A stretch of DNA of 64,000 nucleotides from contig JAFSDV010000008.1 in NCBI GenBank assembly GCA_017436035.1, forward strand, positions 1-64,000. Direction: 5' to 3'. This document shows, piece by piece, positions 42,471 to 52,642 of this stretch; position 1 is the first letter of the stretch; every line of letters begins with the position of its first letter. This stretch comes from Oscillospiraceae bacterium. Lineage in GTDB: Bacteria; Bacillota; Clostridia; Oscillospirales; Oscillospiraceae. The position numbers and the translations under genes are program-made. The notes below the pieces were generated by a model, which was given only the letters and a program-made list of their open reading frames with translations, searched no databases and was not told where the DNA came from.

Positions 42471-45400
42471 TTAGATATTCAGACATTTTTGATAATGCTG
42501 AATAAACACCTTTGCCTGGCGCAGGCTGTCTGTGCCATTGGCCAGCTTTAAGCGCATTGTCGGCACTTTCGCGGCGGCAACCAGTTGTAACCGTGTTTTA
42601 TAATTGGGATCAGCACAAAGGGCGCTAATAGCTTCTAAATTCAATCCGTTCATTGTGAACAGAAGATCGCCGGATTTTTGCCGGATGTCACAGATTCCCA
42701 CTTTGCGGGCATTCGCTCGAAGCAAAGCAATCTCTACAAGATTTAGAACGCCCTTCGGCGGATCACCGTAACGGTCGATGATCTCATCGAGAAGGTCGTC
42801 CGCGTCTTCTTGAGAGCGGATTGCAGCCATTCTGCGGTATAGATCCATGCGTTCTTCTTCCCGGCTAACATAGTCTTGGTTTACATTTGCAGTCACATTC
42901 AGATCAGCAGTGCAATCCGGCTCTTTTGGCTGTTCGCCCCGTTCTTCAAGCACTGCCTCATCCAGCAGCTTCAGGTACATATCATAACCGACAGACATCA
43001 TGTGACCGGACTGCTCCGCACCCAACAGATTTCCTGCGCCCCGGATCTCCAGATCCCGCATAGCGATCTTGAAGCCTGAACCAAATTCCGCAAAATCACG
43101 AATAGCGGACAATCGTTTTTCAGCTACTTCTGTCAGAACCTTATCCGGTCTGTAAGTGAAATAAGCATAGGCATGGCGGGTGGAACGTCCAACCCGTCCC
43201 CGGAGCTGATGAAGCTGACTCAAGCCGAAGCGGTCCGCATTTTCAATAATCAATGTGTTGGCGTTCGGAATATCCAAGCCGGTTTCAATGATCGTGGTAC
43301 AGACCAAAACCTGAATATCTCCGTCAGCCATTGCATGCATTACATCACCCAGCTCATCCTCGCTCATTTTTCCGTGAGCTACTGCGACATGAAGACCCGG
43401 AATCCGTCGTTTTAACGCAGAGGCGCACTGTTCAATAGTTTCTACCCGGTTATGCAGATAATACACCTGACCGCCCCGCTCGATCTCGCGGCGAATAGCG
43501 TCATCCAAAATCGGATTGCTGTGCTCCATGACATAGGTTTGCACCGGATAGCGGTCAGAGGGCGGTTCTTCAATGGTGGACATATCCCGAATTCCGGACA
43601 GAGCCATATTCAGCGTGCGGGGAATGGGCGTAGCTGACAGCGTCAGCACATCCACACCTTTTGAGAGTTCCTTCAGCCGTTCCTTGTGTGTCACGCCGAA
43701 GCGTTGTTCCTCATCTACGATCAGGAGTCCGAGGTTCTTAAATTCAACAGTCTTTTGAAGAAGCTTATGCGTACCGATGATCAGATCCACCTGTCCGGCA
43801 CGCAGGTTTTGCAGGGTGCGCTTTTGCTGTGCGGGTGTGCGGAAACGGCTCAGAACATCGATGTTTACAGGGAAACCGTGAAAACGCGCGATAGCAGTTT
43901 CGTAATGCTGCTGGGCTAAAACTGTTGTTGGAACAAGGATCGCAGCTTGTTTGCCATCCATTACAGCTTTCATTACAGCCCGCAGAGCTACCTCGGTTTT
44001 TCCAAAACCAACATCACCGCACAGCAGCCGGTCCATAGGTGTAGGGGATTCCATATCACCTTTGATCTCGCTGATGCAGCGAAGCTGATCATCTGTTTCC
44101 GGATAAGGGAAGTTGTCTTCAAATTCCCGCTGCCACGGAGTGTCTGCGGAAAAAGCAAAACCCTCCTGCCGTTTTCTGGCAGCGTACAGCTTGATGAGCT
44201 CGCCGGCCATATCCTTTGCGGCTTTTCGTGCCTTAGCCTTTGTTTTTTGCCAAGCATCTGTGCCAATTTTGTTCAGTCGTACGTTAGCGTCCTCGCTGCC
44301 GCCGCCAATATACTTGCTTACCAGATCCAGCTGTGTGGCAGGAACAAAGAGGGTATCTGTTCCCTGATATGCAATCTTAACATAATCCTTGACTGCGCCG
44401 TCAACGCGAATCTGCTCCATCGCTACAAACCGACCGATTCCGTAATTCTCGTGGACGACCAGATCACCTGGGCACAGGTCGGTAAATGAATTAAGCTTTT
44501 GTCGGTTGGTGGCGGATTTTTTTTGCTTGCGGCGGGGAGCTGTCTTTGCGATCAGCTGACCTTCTGTGAGAATTGCCAGCTTAGAATTTGGATACTCCAT
44601 ACCGTAAGGCAGTGTGCCTTCAGCCAGCAGGATCTGTCCCGGTTTTGGCATGGAAGTAAGCGGGATACATAAAAATGCGCAGAGCCCTCTTTCGTTGAGC
44701 ATTTCCTGCAGTAATTCTGCACGTCGCCTTGTACCGCAAAGCACAAGACAAGAAAAATCCATTTTTTGATAATGGGACAGATCATTTGCAACGGTGTCAA
44801 AATTTCCACCGTAGCCTGGCAGCTGCTTGGCAGTCATCGGCAGCAGAACCTCGGGCATACAGTCTTCCGGATATGCACTTCCGCCAAAGGAGTCTAAATA
44901 GAGGACAGGATTGTTCTTCAGGTTCTGTAAAAAGTCTTCCCATTGACACGCGAAATCGCACAGCTCACCGGCAACAAGACCGCTTTGCAGAAGAGCATCC
45001 AACTGAAGCCCCAACTCTTCCACCCGGCTTCTTGCTGTTCTGCGAAGACTGCTCTGATCACAAAGAACCACAAGGGCGTTATCCGGAATATAAGCAGCTG
45101 CAGTAGCATTTTCCGGATAAATTAGTGACATATAGCGGTCAGAAGCGGGGTTCTGAAGACCGTTTCCGTATTTTTCAAGATCTTTTTCCAAGGTCTTGAT
45201 CAGTGCTTCGTTTGGATTCTTTCTGCGTTGCTGCCGGGCAATCAAATGCCGCAGGTCGCCACAAAGTCCAGACAGTCCTTTCGGATGGAGATGGGGCTGG
45301 GTTTCGCCTATGGGCAGCACGGTTATTATATCCACATTCTCTGTCCGGCGCTGGGTTGCCGGGTCAAAATAACCCATTGTATCCAGCTCGTCGCCAAAAA

Positions 45401-46004
45401 ACTCGGCACGTACCGGACGTTCTGAGGCAGGGGAATACAGATCCAAAATGCCGCCGCGAACAGCAAACTGACCTGGACCTTCGACCATGCCGCAGCGGCT
45501 GTAACCCGCCTGGACAAGCTTTGCCAACAGTTCCTCCGGTTCGTATACCTGACCGGTCTTCAGACAGAAAGCTGCGCCGTGTAATACTGCAGGGGGCATA
45601 GTGCGTTGGCTTAAGGCCTCCCAAGGTAATATTTGCAGGCGGGTGTTGCCGGTGGACAGATTGTATAATTGGCGCATACGTTGCTGCTCCCATGCTCGGG
45701 AAACAACGGAGCTGTCATAGAGTGTAAGCTCCCGGCTTGGAAGGATCGGAACAGTGCAGCCAAGAAAAGCTTTTAGTTCCTCCTGAATGCGTTTGGCGGC
45801 CAAATCGTCTTGGCAGATTACGGTAATTGGTTGGTCTGTATGGTTATACAGACCAGCAATCAGGTGGCTGCGGTTGATTTGTCCGATACCGGTTACCGCA
45901 ACAGAAGAGCCCTGCAGGATGTTTTCCAGAAGAGTGTTGTATTCCGGGACTGTCTTTAGAACTGAAAGCAGTTTTTCCATTGGCTGATCCAAAAACCTTT
46001 CCAC
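42471..46004 (-). CDS. mfd: Transcription-repair coupling factor
   Basis: Mfd removes RNA polymerase stalled at lesions and recruits UvrA. The 1,177-residue protein shows the whole layout: a UvrB-like N-terminal part (FAVRGGILDLYSP near residue 207), the RNA polymerase interaction domain with PGDLVVHENYGIGRF near 515, the RecG-like translocase (CGDVGFGKTEVALRA near 660, VDEEQRFGV near 760, SATPIPRTL near 790) and the C-terminal TRCF domain. The start used is GTG 46004; ATG 45980 (eight codons later) is an alternative, and neither has a clear ribosome binding site. Third gene of prs-pth-mfd. Confidence 0.95.
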   Translation of the reverse strand: MERFLDQPMEKLLSVLKTVPEYNTLLENILQGSSVAVTGIGQINRSHLIAGLYNHTDQPITVICQDDLAAKRIQEELKAFLGCTVPILPSRELTLYDSSVVSRAWEQQRMRQLYNLSTGNTRLQILPWEALSQRTMPPAVLHGAAFCLKTGQVYEPEELLAKLVQAGYSRCGMVEGPGQFAVRGGILDLYSPASERPVRAEFFGDELDTMGYFDPATQRRTENVDIITVLPIGETQPHLHPKGLSGLCGDLRHLIARQQRRKNPNEALIKTLEKDLEKYGNGLQNPASDRYMSLIYPENATAAAYIPDNALVVLCDQSSLRRTARSRVEELGLQLDALLQSGLVAGELCDFACQWEDFLQNLKNNPVLYLDSFGGSAYPEDCMPEVLLPMTAKQLPGYGGNFDTVANDLSHYQKMDFSCLVLCGTRRRAELLQEMLNERGLCAFLCIPLTSMPKPGQILLAEGTLPYGMEYPNSKLAILTEGQLIAKTAPRRKQKKSATNRQKLNSFTDLCPGDLVVHENYGIGRFVAMEQIRVDGAVKDYVKIAYQGTDTLFVPATQLDLVSKYIGGGSEDANVRLNKIGTDAWQKTKAKARKAAKDMAGELIKLYAARKRQEGFAFSADTPWQREFEDNFPYPETDDQLRCISEIKGDMESPTPMDRLLCGDVGFGKTEVALRAVMKAVMDGKQAAILVPTTVLAQQHYETAIARFHGFPVNIDVLSRFRTPAQQKRTLQNLRAGQVDLIIGTHKLLQKTVEFKNLGLLIVDEEQRFGVTHKERLKELSKGVDVLTLSATPIPRTLNMALSGIRDMSTIEEPPSDRYPVQTYVMEHSNPILDDAIRREIERGGQVYYLHNRVETIEQCASALKRRIPGLHVAVAHGKMSEDELGDVMHAMADGDIQVLVCTTIIETGLDIPNANTLIIENADRFGLSQLHQLRGRVGRSTRHAYAYFTYRPDKVLTEVAEKRLSAIRDFAEFGSGFKIAMRDLEIRGAGNLLGAEQSGHMMSVGYDMYLKLLDEAVLEERGEQPKEPDCTADLNVTANVNQDYVSREEERMDLYRRMAAIRSQEDADDLLDEIIDRYGDPPKGVLNLVEIALLRANARKVGICDIRQKSGDLLFTMNGLNLEAISALCADPNYKTRLQLVAAAKVPTMRLKLANGTDSLRQAKVFIQHYQKCLNI

Positions 46005-46011
46005 GCAATAA

Positions 46012-46043
46012 CGCGGAAAGGGGAAGAAGACCCCCTTTCCGTG
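46012..46043. other. Hairpin between pth and mfd
   Basis: CGCGGAAAGGGG (46012-46023) pairs with CCCCTTTCCGTG (46032-46043), one G-U pair included, around an 8-base loop, in the gap between pth and mfd. There is no T-run on the minus strand, so at most it weakens readthrough into mfd. Confidence 0.5.
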
Positions 46044-46060
46044 GTATTACGACAATATAA

Positions 46061-46657
46061 TCAAATGGGCTTAAAACCGTTAAACCGGTTTGCTGCTTCG
46101 CCGATCCCGTGGTCGATGATGCACAATGCGGCTTCGGCGGCTTTAGGAAGTGAGGCAGACAGAGCTTTTTCTTCTCCCGCGCTGAACGATGACAGAACCC
46201 AATCAGCAAGATCCTGCTCGGGGTGAATTTTCGCACCCACGCCGATCTTGACCCGAGGGAACGCCTGGGAACCCAAATCACCGATGATCGATTTGATGCC
46301 GTTATGCCCGCCTGCAGAGCCGTCTGCACGAATACGCAGCCGACCCGGCTCTAAGGAAATATCATCAAACAGGACGATGATCCGCTGTGGTGGGATCTGG
46401 TAATATGCACTCAGCTGGAGAACACTGCGTCCGGATAGGTTCATATAGGTTTGAGGCTTTAGAAGGTACAGCTTTCTGCCGTTGTATACAGTCTGTCCGT
46501 AAAGGCCCTGAAACTTACCCTTGTCGATCTTACAGCCTAAAGCTTCTGCCAGCAGATCGATGGCACGGAATCCGGCGTTATGCCGGGTGTTTCCGTATTC
46601 TTTTCCGGGGTTTCCAAGTCCGACGATCAGCCACGATTCCTGTGTTTTGCGGAACAC
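46061..46657 (-). CDS. pth: Peptidyl-tRNA hydrolase
   Basis: Pth frees tRNA from peptidyl-tRNAs dropped by ribosomes. The 198-residue protein has IVGLGNPGKEYGNTRHNAGF near residue 11 with the catalytic His, KPQTYMNLSGRSV near 67 and LFDDISLEPGRLRIRADGSAGGHNG near 95. The start is GTG at 46657, three bases after the prs stop, without a clear ribosome binding site, so translation is probably coupled to prs. The C-terminus runs a little past the usual end. Confidence 0.95.
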   Translation of the reverse strand: MFRKTQESWLIVGLGNPGKEYGNTRHNAGFRAIDLLAEALGCKIDKGKFQGLYGQTVYNGRKLYLLKPQTYMNLSGRSVLQLSAYYQIPPQRIIVLFDDISLEPGRLRIRADGSAGGHNGIKSIIGDLGSQAFPRVKIGVGAKIHPEQDLADWVLSSFSAGEEKALSASLPKAAEAALCIIDHGIGEAANRFNGFKPI

Positions 46658-46660
46658 GGC

Positions 46661-47626
46661 TTAGAACAGGTCCGCGATGGACGTGCCACCGTGAATGTGG
46701 GAGATGGCCCGGGCAAAAATAGGCGCAACATCCAGCTGCTTGATCTTGCTGCAGGGGCAGTTTTCGATCAGGGGAATAGTATTATGAACTACAACTTCTT
46801 TCAATACGCTGTCGGTGATCCGGTCGTAGGCAGGACCGGACAGAACGCCGTGGGTTGCACAGGCGTAGACCTCTTTTGCGCCGCCAACCGTTACCAAAGC
46901 GTTTGCCGCATTGCACAAAGAGCCGGCAGTGTCGATCATGTCATCGTAAAGGATACAGGTTTTGCCCTTCACATCACCGATCACGTTCATGACCTCACAC
47001 TCATTTGCTTTTTGGCGACGCTTATCAACGATCGCCAGGCCCATGTGGACCTTTGCTGCAAATGCCCGGGCGCGGGCAACAGAGCCCACGTCGGGAGAAA
47101 CAACCACAAATTGCTCGTGATCAAATTGATCCTCGGGGAATTTGTTCATATAGTATTTTACAAAAGTGGGATTACCCAACAGATGATCAACGGGGATATC
47201 AAAGAAGCCTTGAATCTGTGCGGCGTGAAGGTCCATGGTCAGAACACGGTCTGCGCCTGCGGCGGTGAGCATATTTGCTACCAGCTTGGCAGAGATGGGA
47301 TCGCGGCTTTTTGCCTTGCGGTCCTGACGGGCATAGCCAAAGTAGGGGATCACTGCGGTGATACGTCCTGCAGATGCTCTGCGGCAGGCGTCGATCATAA
47401 CCAACAGCTCCATCAGATGGTCATTAACAGGCTTGCAGGTAGACTGGATAAGAAATACATCACAGCCACGAACAGTTTCGTTCAGGGAAACAGATGCTTC
47501 GCCGTCAGCAAAAGTCTTCACAACACTTTGACCCAGAGGGATGCCCAGCTCCTTGCAAACAGTCTGTGCGAATACTGGGTTGGAATTGCCGCAGAAAACC
47601 TTGATATTATCTCCGTACGCAATCAT
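46661..47626 (-). CDS. prs: Ribose-phosphate pyrophosphokinase (PRPP synthetase)
   Basis: Prs makes PRPP from ribose 5-phosphate and ATP; PRPP is the substrate of PyrE and the PurF-like protein in this window. The 321-residue class I enzyme has FADGEASVSLNETVRG near residue 38, YFGYARQDRK near 93, TMDLHAAQIQGFFDIPVDHL near 128 and the PRPP loop YDDMIDTAGSL near 222. prs-pth-mfd is a recurring gene order in Firmicutes. Confidence 0.96.
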   Translation of the reverse strand: MIAYGDNIKVFCGNSNPVFAQTVCKELGIPLGQSVVKTFADGEASVSLNETVRGCDVFLIQSTCKPVNDHLMELLVMIDACRRASAGRITAVIPYFGYARQDRKAKSRDPISAKLVANMLTAAGADRVLTMDLHAAQIQGFFDIPVDHLLGNPTFVKYYMNKFPEDQFDHEQFVVVSPDVGSVARARAFAAKVHMGLAIVDKRRQKANECEVMNVIGDVKGKTCILYDDMIDTAGSLCNAANALVTVGGAKEVYACATHGVLSGPAYDRITDSVLKEVVVHNTIPLIENCPCSKIKQLDVAPIFARAISHIHGGTSIADLF

Positions 47627-47693
47627 CTAAGAATACCTCGCTTTATTCTTTCTATATTCTGCCTGCAGCCGCACTGCAAACGATCTTGCATGT

Positions 47694-47723
47694 ATTATAC
47701 CATCATCTGCCAGTAAATTGCAA
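47694..47723 (-). promoter_or_regulatory. Promoter of prs-pth-mfd
   Basis: On the minus strand TTGCAA (47723-47718), 18 bases, TATAAT (47699-47694), with TG one base before the -10 (extended -10). The start point is about 60 bases before prs. Confidence 0.72.
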
Positions 47724-47844
47724 CACTGAACAGCTATAAAACCAAACAAAATTATTGACCTTTATGAAAGATTCCTGCAACATTCCGCCAATGGTGATGG
47801 AGGACAGCGTATAGAGCCAAGCGAAATTTTGTTTGAATTTATGC

Positions 47845-47873
47845 TTGTGCATTGTTTATATATGTGGTATACT
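47845..47873 (+). promoter_or_regulatory. Promoter of uvrA
   Basis: TTGTGC (47845-47850), 17 bases, TATACT (47868-47873) with an extended -10 TG at 47865-47866. I see no clear LexA-type palindrome (CGAAC-N4-GTTCG) over it. Confidence 0.65.
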
Positions 47874-47906
47874 ATAAAGAAGAATTTAATGGAGCTGATG
47901 TGCAAT

Positions 47907-50729
47907 ATGAATGATACAATCCGTATTCAGGGAGCTCGTGAAAATAACCTAAAAAACGTGGATCTGACAATACCTCGGGATCGGTTGGTGGTGTTTACGG
48001 GACTCTCCGGTTCAGGAAAATCCAGCTTGGCGTTTGATACCATCTACGCTGAGGGACAGCGGCGGTATGTGGAGAGCCTGAGTTCTTACGCAAGACAATT
48101 TTTGGGACAGATGGACAAGCCGGACGTAGACTCGATTGAGGGCTTATCCCCGGCTATCTCTATTGATCAAAAAACCACATCCAAGAATCCCCGCTCAACA
48201 GTGGGAACGGTGACAGAAATCTATGATTATCTGCGTTTGTTGTGGGCAAGAGTCGGTATTCCCCATTGCCCCAAATGCGGCAAGGAGATCAAACGCCAAA
48301 CCATCGACCAAATCGTAGACCGGGTTGAGGCGTTGGGCGAGGGGACACGGTTTATGGTGCTTTCTCCTATTGTTCGGGGCAAGAAGGGCGAGCACGTAAA
48401 AGTGTTTGAGGATGCCAGAAAATCCGGCTTCACCCGGGTCCGTGTTGATGGGATTTTATACGATCTGAATGAACAGATTCCATGTGAAAAGAACAAGAAG
48501 CACACCATCGAACTGGTGGTGGATCGGTTGGTAATCCGTCAGGAGCAGCGACGCCGCTTAACAGATTCGATAGAAACAGCTTGCGCACACTCCGGTGGAC
48601 TGGTGATCATTGATCTGCCCGATGCGAAGCAGGAGCTGAGCTTCTCTCAAAACTATGCCTGCGAGGATTGTGGGATCAGTCTTTCTGAGCTTGAGCCGCG
48701 GATGTTTTCCTTTAATAATCCTGCGGGGGCCTGTCCTTCCTGTACCGGTCTTGGTTTTCAGCTGATAGCTGATGAGGATCTGGTGATCCCGGATAAAAAT
48801 AAATCCATTTTTGAAGGGGCGATTCAGGCTTCCGGCTGGAGCAATGCAAGAACAGACTCGATCTTCCGGATGTACTTTGAAGCGCTTGCACAGAAATATC
48901 ATTTTTCCCTGACTGTTCCGGTGAAGGAGCTGTCCAAAGAGGCAATGGATGTGATTCTGTACGGTACAAAGGGCGAGAAACTGCGTATGACCTATAACCG
49001 CGGGAACGGTATGGGCATTCTGGAGCAGCCCTTTGAGGGTATTTTGAACAACATCAGCCGTCGCTACCGGGAAACCCAGTCCGACGCTGCCCGGAAAGAA
49101 CTGGAGGAATGCATGGCTACCGCACCCTGCCCCCACTGTCAGGGTGACCGCCTGTCGGATATTGCCAGAGTTGTGACTGTTGGCGGCATAGGGATCATGG
49201 ATTTTTGCCGTATGAGTGTAAAGCAGGCTTTGGATTTTATGGAGTCTCTGCATTTGGAAGGGAATATGGCACTTGTGGCAGAGCAAATCATCCGGGAGAT
49301 CAAGGGACGGCTGCGGTTTTTGCTGGATGTAGGTTTACAGTACCTGACACTTTCCCGGGCTGCTGCGACCTTGTCAGGCGGTGAGAGCCAGCGGATTCGC
49401 CTTGCCACGCAGATCGGATCTTCCTTGATGGGTGTGCTTTATATTTTAGACGAGCCGTCTATCGGTTTGCACCAGCGGGATAATGACAAACTGTTGATGA
49501 CGCTCAAGCGGCTGCGGGATCTGGGCAATACACTGATCGTTGTAGAGCACGACGAGGATACTATGCGGGCAGCGGATTACATTGTAGATGTTGGTCCGGG
49601 CGCAGGTATGCACGGCGGTGAGATCGTAGCCAGCGGTTCAATAGAGGATATTATGGGCAATCCCCGTTCCATCACAGGTCAGTATTTATCCGGTGTAAAA
49701 AAGATACCTGTGCCGTCTGCAAGAAGAGCCGGGAACGGGCAGTATTTAACTGTGCGGGGTGCGGCGGAGAATAATCTAAAAGATATCGACGTATCGATCC
49801 CGTTGGGTACACTGACCTGTGTTACGGGTGTATCCGGTTCCGGTAAATCTACGCTTGTAGGTGAGGTGTTGAACAAAACGCTGCTTGGTACACTGAACCA
49901 CGCCCGAACCCGTCCGGGAGTCTGCCGTTGCATCGAGGGGATTGAGCATCTCGATAAGGTCATTGACATTGATCAAAGCCCAATTGGCAGGACACCGCGC
50001 TCAAATCCTGCGACCTATACTGGGATGTTCAATGATATCCGGGATCTGTTTGCTTCAACTGCTGAGGCAAAGATGCGTGGCTACAATTCCGGTCGGTTTT
50101 CGTTCAATGTGAAAGGAGGCCGATGTGAAGCTTGCTGCGGAGACGGCTTGGTCAAGATTGAGATGCACTTCCTGGCTGATGTATATGTGCCCTGTGAGGT
50201 TTGTAAGGGTCAGCGGTACAACCGGGAGACCCTGGAGGTCCAGTATAAGGGCAAAAATATCGCGCAGGTGCTGGATATGACTGCAGAGGAAGCGTTGGAC
50301 TTTTTTGAGAATCTGCCGAAGATTCGAAGAAAGGCGCAAACGCTTGTAGAGGTTGGCTTGGGCTATGTAAAACTGGGACAGTCCAGCACCAGCCTTTCCG
50401 GTGGTGAGGCACAGCGTGTGAAACTGGCCACAGAGCTGGCGAGAGTTTCTACAGGTCGGACGATCTATGTTCTGGATGAGCCAACCACCGGTCTGCACGC
50501 GGCAGATGTGCATAAGCTGATCGAGGTTTTACAGAAGCTGACAGATGCCGGTAACTCCGTTTTGGTGATCGAGCATAATTTGGATGTGATCAAAAGCGCA
50601 GATTATATAATCGATCTGGGTCCGGAAGGTGGAGACGAAGGCGGTTATGTTGTGGCTGCCGGCACACCGGAGCAGATTGCCGCATCCCGGCAGAGCTATA
50701 CCGGCAGATATTTGAGAAACTATTTATAA
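47907..50729 (+). CDS. uvrA: Excinuclease ABC subunit A
   Basis: UvrA is the damage-sensing ATPase that loads UvrB. The 940-residue protein has two ABC units: [14 protein letters not shown] near residue 33 and [14 protein letters not shown] near 640, with [12 protein letters not shown] near 488 and [12 protein letters not shown] near 830. Zinc fingers are CEDCG...CPSCTG (near 250) and CEACCGDG...CEVC (near 740). The frame is open from 47829, but the family start [15 protein letters not shown] is at 47907; ATG 47898 is three codons earlier and closer to GGAG. uvrB lies 3 kb downstream, not next to it. Confidence 0.96.
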   Translation: MNDTIRIQGARENNLKNVDLTIPRDRLVVFTGLSGSGKSSLAFDTIYAEGQRRYVESLSSYARQFLGQMDKPDVDSIEGLSPAISIDQKTTSKNPRSTVGTVTEIYDYLRLLWARVGIPHCPKCGKEIKRQTIDQIVDRVEALGEGTRFMVLSPIVRGKKGEHVKVFEDARKSGFTRVRVDGILYDLNEQIPCEKNKKHTIELVVDRLVIRQEQRRRLTDSIETACAHSGGLVIIDLPDAKQELSFSQNYACEDCGISLSELEPRMFSFNNPAGACPSCTGLGFQLIADEDLVIPDKNKSIFEGAIQASGWSNARTDSIFRMYFEALAQKYHFSLTVPVKELSKEAMDVILYGTKGEKLRMTYNRGNGMGILEQPFEGILNNISRRYRETQSDAARKELEECMATAPCPHCQGDRLSDIARVVTVGGIGIMDFCRMSVKQALDFMESLHLEGNMALVAEQIIREIKGRLRFLLDVGLQYLTLSRAAATLSGGESQRIRLATQIGSSLMGVLYILDEPSIGLHQRDNDKLLMTLKRLRDLGNTLIVVEHDEDTMRAADYIVDVGPGAGMHGGEIVASGSIEDIMGNPRSITGQYLSGVKKIPVPSARRAGNGQYLTVRGAAENNLKDIDVSIPLGTLTCVTGVSGSGKSTLVGEVLNKTLLGTLNHARTRPGVCRCIEGIEHLDKVIDIDQSPIGRTPRSNPATYTGMFNDIRDLFASTAEAKMRGYNSGRFSFNVKGGRCEACCGDGLVKIEMHFLADVYVPCEVCKGQRYNRETLEVQYKGKNIAQVLDMTAEEALDFFENLPKIRRKAQTLVEVGLGYVKLGQSSTSLSGGEAQRVKLATELARVSTGRTIYVLDEPTTGLHAADVHKLIEVLQKLTDAGNSVLVIEHNLDVIKSADYIIDLGPEGGDEGGYVVAAGTPEQIAASRQSYTGRYLRNYL

Positions 50730-50764
50730 ACATTTTCCCCGGTCTTCCGGACCGGGGAAAATGT
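50730..50764. terminator. Bidirectional terminator after uvrA
   Basis: ACATTTTCCCCGGTC (50730-50744) pairs with GACCGGGGAAAATGT (50750-50764) around TTCCG. It ends uvrA and, on the other strand, the kinase-like gene, whose stop codon starts inside the stem. Confidence 0.88.
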
Positions 50765-51810
50765 TAATTAGGTTCATGATAGGCGCTTGCAGGAAGGACT
50801 TCAGAAAGCTCCAGAAGACCTCGGTTTCGATCTCCGGCGTAGTTGCTGACGGGAAGCTGAATGGTGTCGCGAACCATATTATCTGTGCCGGTAGTTATAC
50901 AGATGGTCATCGTGATCCTTGTAGTGTTTTGGTTTGGATGATCTACCAATACTGTTCCGCCATGGCTTGCAGCAACAGATCTTACCAGTTCCATACCCAG
51001 ACCAATGCCGTTTCGGCTGTCTTCAATGGCAGGTTCACGCAGATACCGACCAAAGGGGCGGTCTTGCGGCATAGCGTCCTGACACAGATTTTGAACAGTA
51101 AAACTAAGGGTGTTTCCGTTGTGCACCAGCTTTGTTTCTAAAGTGCTGCCTTCAGACATGAATTTTACAGCGTTGGAAATCAGATTGTAAACAGCACGTT
51201 CCAGCATTTCGCGGTCTGCCAGACCGATCACTGCTTTTGAAAGCCCGGTATAGTTTGTTAAAATTCCAAAGGGTGTCAGGTGTGTGCTGATCGCTTCCAT
51301 ACATTCATCAAAGACAGCGGTAATGTCTGTCGTCTCTAAATGTGCGCCGGATCTTTGCTGATAACGGTAGGAATCGGACATATTGCATACGATTCTGTGA
51401 AGCCGATGCAGACCTCTGCGCAGATGTGCTATGTGCTCCGTGGACTCGACAAGCTGGTCCGCTACAGTCATCACACCGCTCAGAGGATTGCGCAGATGCT
51501 GGGCGGCAAGGGCGATGGCGCGCAGTTCCGGATTATCAACATCCAGTACAAACAGATCACCGTCGGTTGTTTTAATAATTTCCGCTTGATAGGTTGTGTT
51601 GTTGAGGGTTAGGTTGAGAGAAAGGCTTCCGTTGGAAAAACTTTTATAAACATTTTTGGAATCTGCAATAAAGGGTTCAATAGCAGCACCTGGAAGCAGC
51701 ATCAGTTGCTTTGCGGCCTGATTGGTATTTACGATGCAGCCGTCTTGTACGCAGAAGGCCGGACGCTCAATCAGTTCCAGCAGGGCTTGAGTTGTGTTTG
51801 TGTGCTCCAT
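50764..51810 (-). CDS. Orphan soluble histidine-kinase-like protein with altered catalytic motifs
   Basis: A 348-residue protein without membrane segments. Residues about 10-95 look like a PAS domain, 96-150 like a dimerisation helix pair and 170-290 like a HATPase domain with N-box ERAVYNLISNAVKF and G2 box NGIGLGMELV. The H-box reads AAQHLRNPLSG: the phosphoacceptor position of SHELRNPL is Gln104, with His105 next to it. The G1 box (DxGxG) is not seen; the region reads VQNLCQDAMPQD. About 55 residues follow the catalytic domain. No response regulator is adjacent. It may bind ATP without normal autophosphorylation. Confidence 0.8.
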   Translation of the reverse strand: MEHTNTTQALLELIERPAFCVQDGCIVNTNQAAKQLMLLPGAAIEPFIADSKNVYKSFSNGSLSLNLTLNNTTYQAEIIKTTDGDLFVLDVDNPELRAIALAAQHLRNPLSGVMTVADQLVESTEHIAHLRRGLHRLHRIVCNMSDSYRYQQRSGAHLETTDITAVFDECMEAISTHLTPFGILTNYTGLSKAVIGLADREMLERAVYNLISNAVKFMSEGSTLETKLVHNGNTLSFTVQNLCQDAMPQDRPFGRYLREPAIEDSRNGIGLGMELVRSVAASHGGTVLVDHPNQNTTRITMTICITTGTDNMVRDTIQLPVSNYAGDRNRGLLELSEVLPASAYHEPN

Positions 51811-51935
51811 GATCTTCCTCCTTATGGTATATCATGCGCATTTTTCAGGAAAAGTTCCAGCGGAATTATATATCAAGCTTATTTTAACGAATTTTGTCGA
51901 AAATAGCAAGTTAAATCCACAGATGAGGTGAAAAT

Positions 51936-52631
51936 ATGTCGATCCACGAAGGACATCGCCAGCGGCTGCGCACACGCTTTTTGCAGGAAGGGCTGGATCA
52001 GTTTAATCAAATACAGGCATTGGAGCTGCTGTTGTTTTATTGTGTTCCTCGTAAGGATACCAACCCTTTAGCCCACGCACTTTTGGAGTACTTTGGGTCA
52101 TTCAACGCTGTTTTGGATGCTACCCCAAAGGAATTGATGAAAGTGGAGGGTGTTGGAGAAAATATTGCCATGTTTCTGTCATTAATGAAAGAAACGTGGC
52201 GGTATTACAATGTTCAGTCCGCTCAGACCAATAAATCCCTGACTACTGTTGAGCAGTGCGGAGATTATTTGCTGCCGTATTTTGTTAACCGGGATGTGGA
52301 AACAGTTTTTTTATTATGCCTGGATGCAAAGTGTAAGGTGATCTGCTGTCGTTTGATTGGAGAAGGCAGCGTGAATTCTGCCAGTATTTCCGTTCGGAAG
52401 ATCGTTGAAACTGCGTTGAATGTGAATGCGACTTCTGTTGTTTTGGCACATAATCACCCCAGTGGCGTCGCAATTCCGTCTCTTGAAGATATTCAGACCA
52501 CCAAACGTGTGGCGCACGCGTTACATGCAGTAGAGATTGTTCTCGTGGATCATATTGTTGTAGCTGAAAATGATTATGTATCCATTTCTATGTCCGGCGG
52601 ATATTCTATTGGAGAAAATCAGAACACTTAG
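51936..52631 (+). CDS. radC: RadC family JAMM/MPN protein
   Basis: The 231-residue protein has an N-terminal helix-hairpin-helix region (LMKVEGVGENIAMFLS near residue 67) and a C-terminal JAMM metalloprotease-type domain with HNHPSGVAIPSLED near 172, giving the His-x-His-x10-Asp metal site, and upstream a conserved Glu. RadC was once tied to DNA repair, but its role is uncertain. It starts a unit with a conserved small protein, a nuclease and uvrB. ATG 51936 follows GATGAGGTG. Confidence 0.93.
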   Translation: MSIHEGHRQRLRTRFLQEGLDQFNQIQALELLLFYCVPRKDTNPLAHALLEYFGSFNAVLDATPKELMKVEGVGENIAMFLSLMKETWRYYNVQSAQTNKSLTTVEQCGDYLLPYFVNRDVETVFLLCLDAKCKVICCRLIGEGSVNSASISVRKIVETALNVNATSVVLAHNHPSGVAIPSLEDIQTTKRVAHALHAVEIVLVDHIVVAENDYVSISMSGGYSIGENQNT

Positions 52632-52642
52632 TTGGAGGGGTT

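Noticed and set aside
46580..47716. A 378-codon plus-strand frame opposite prs and pth
   Set aside because: Both genes on the minus strand are unmistakable, and the plus frame shows no recognisable domain or start signal.
47821..47906. LexA-type SOS box at uvrA
   Set aside because: No CGAAC-N4-GTTCG-like palindrome could be found around the promoter.
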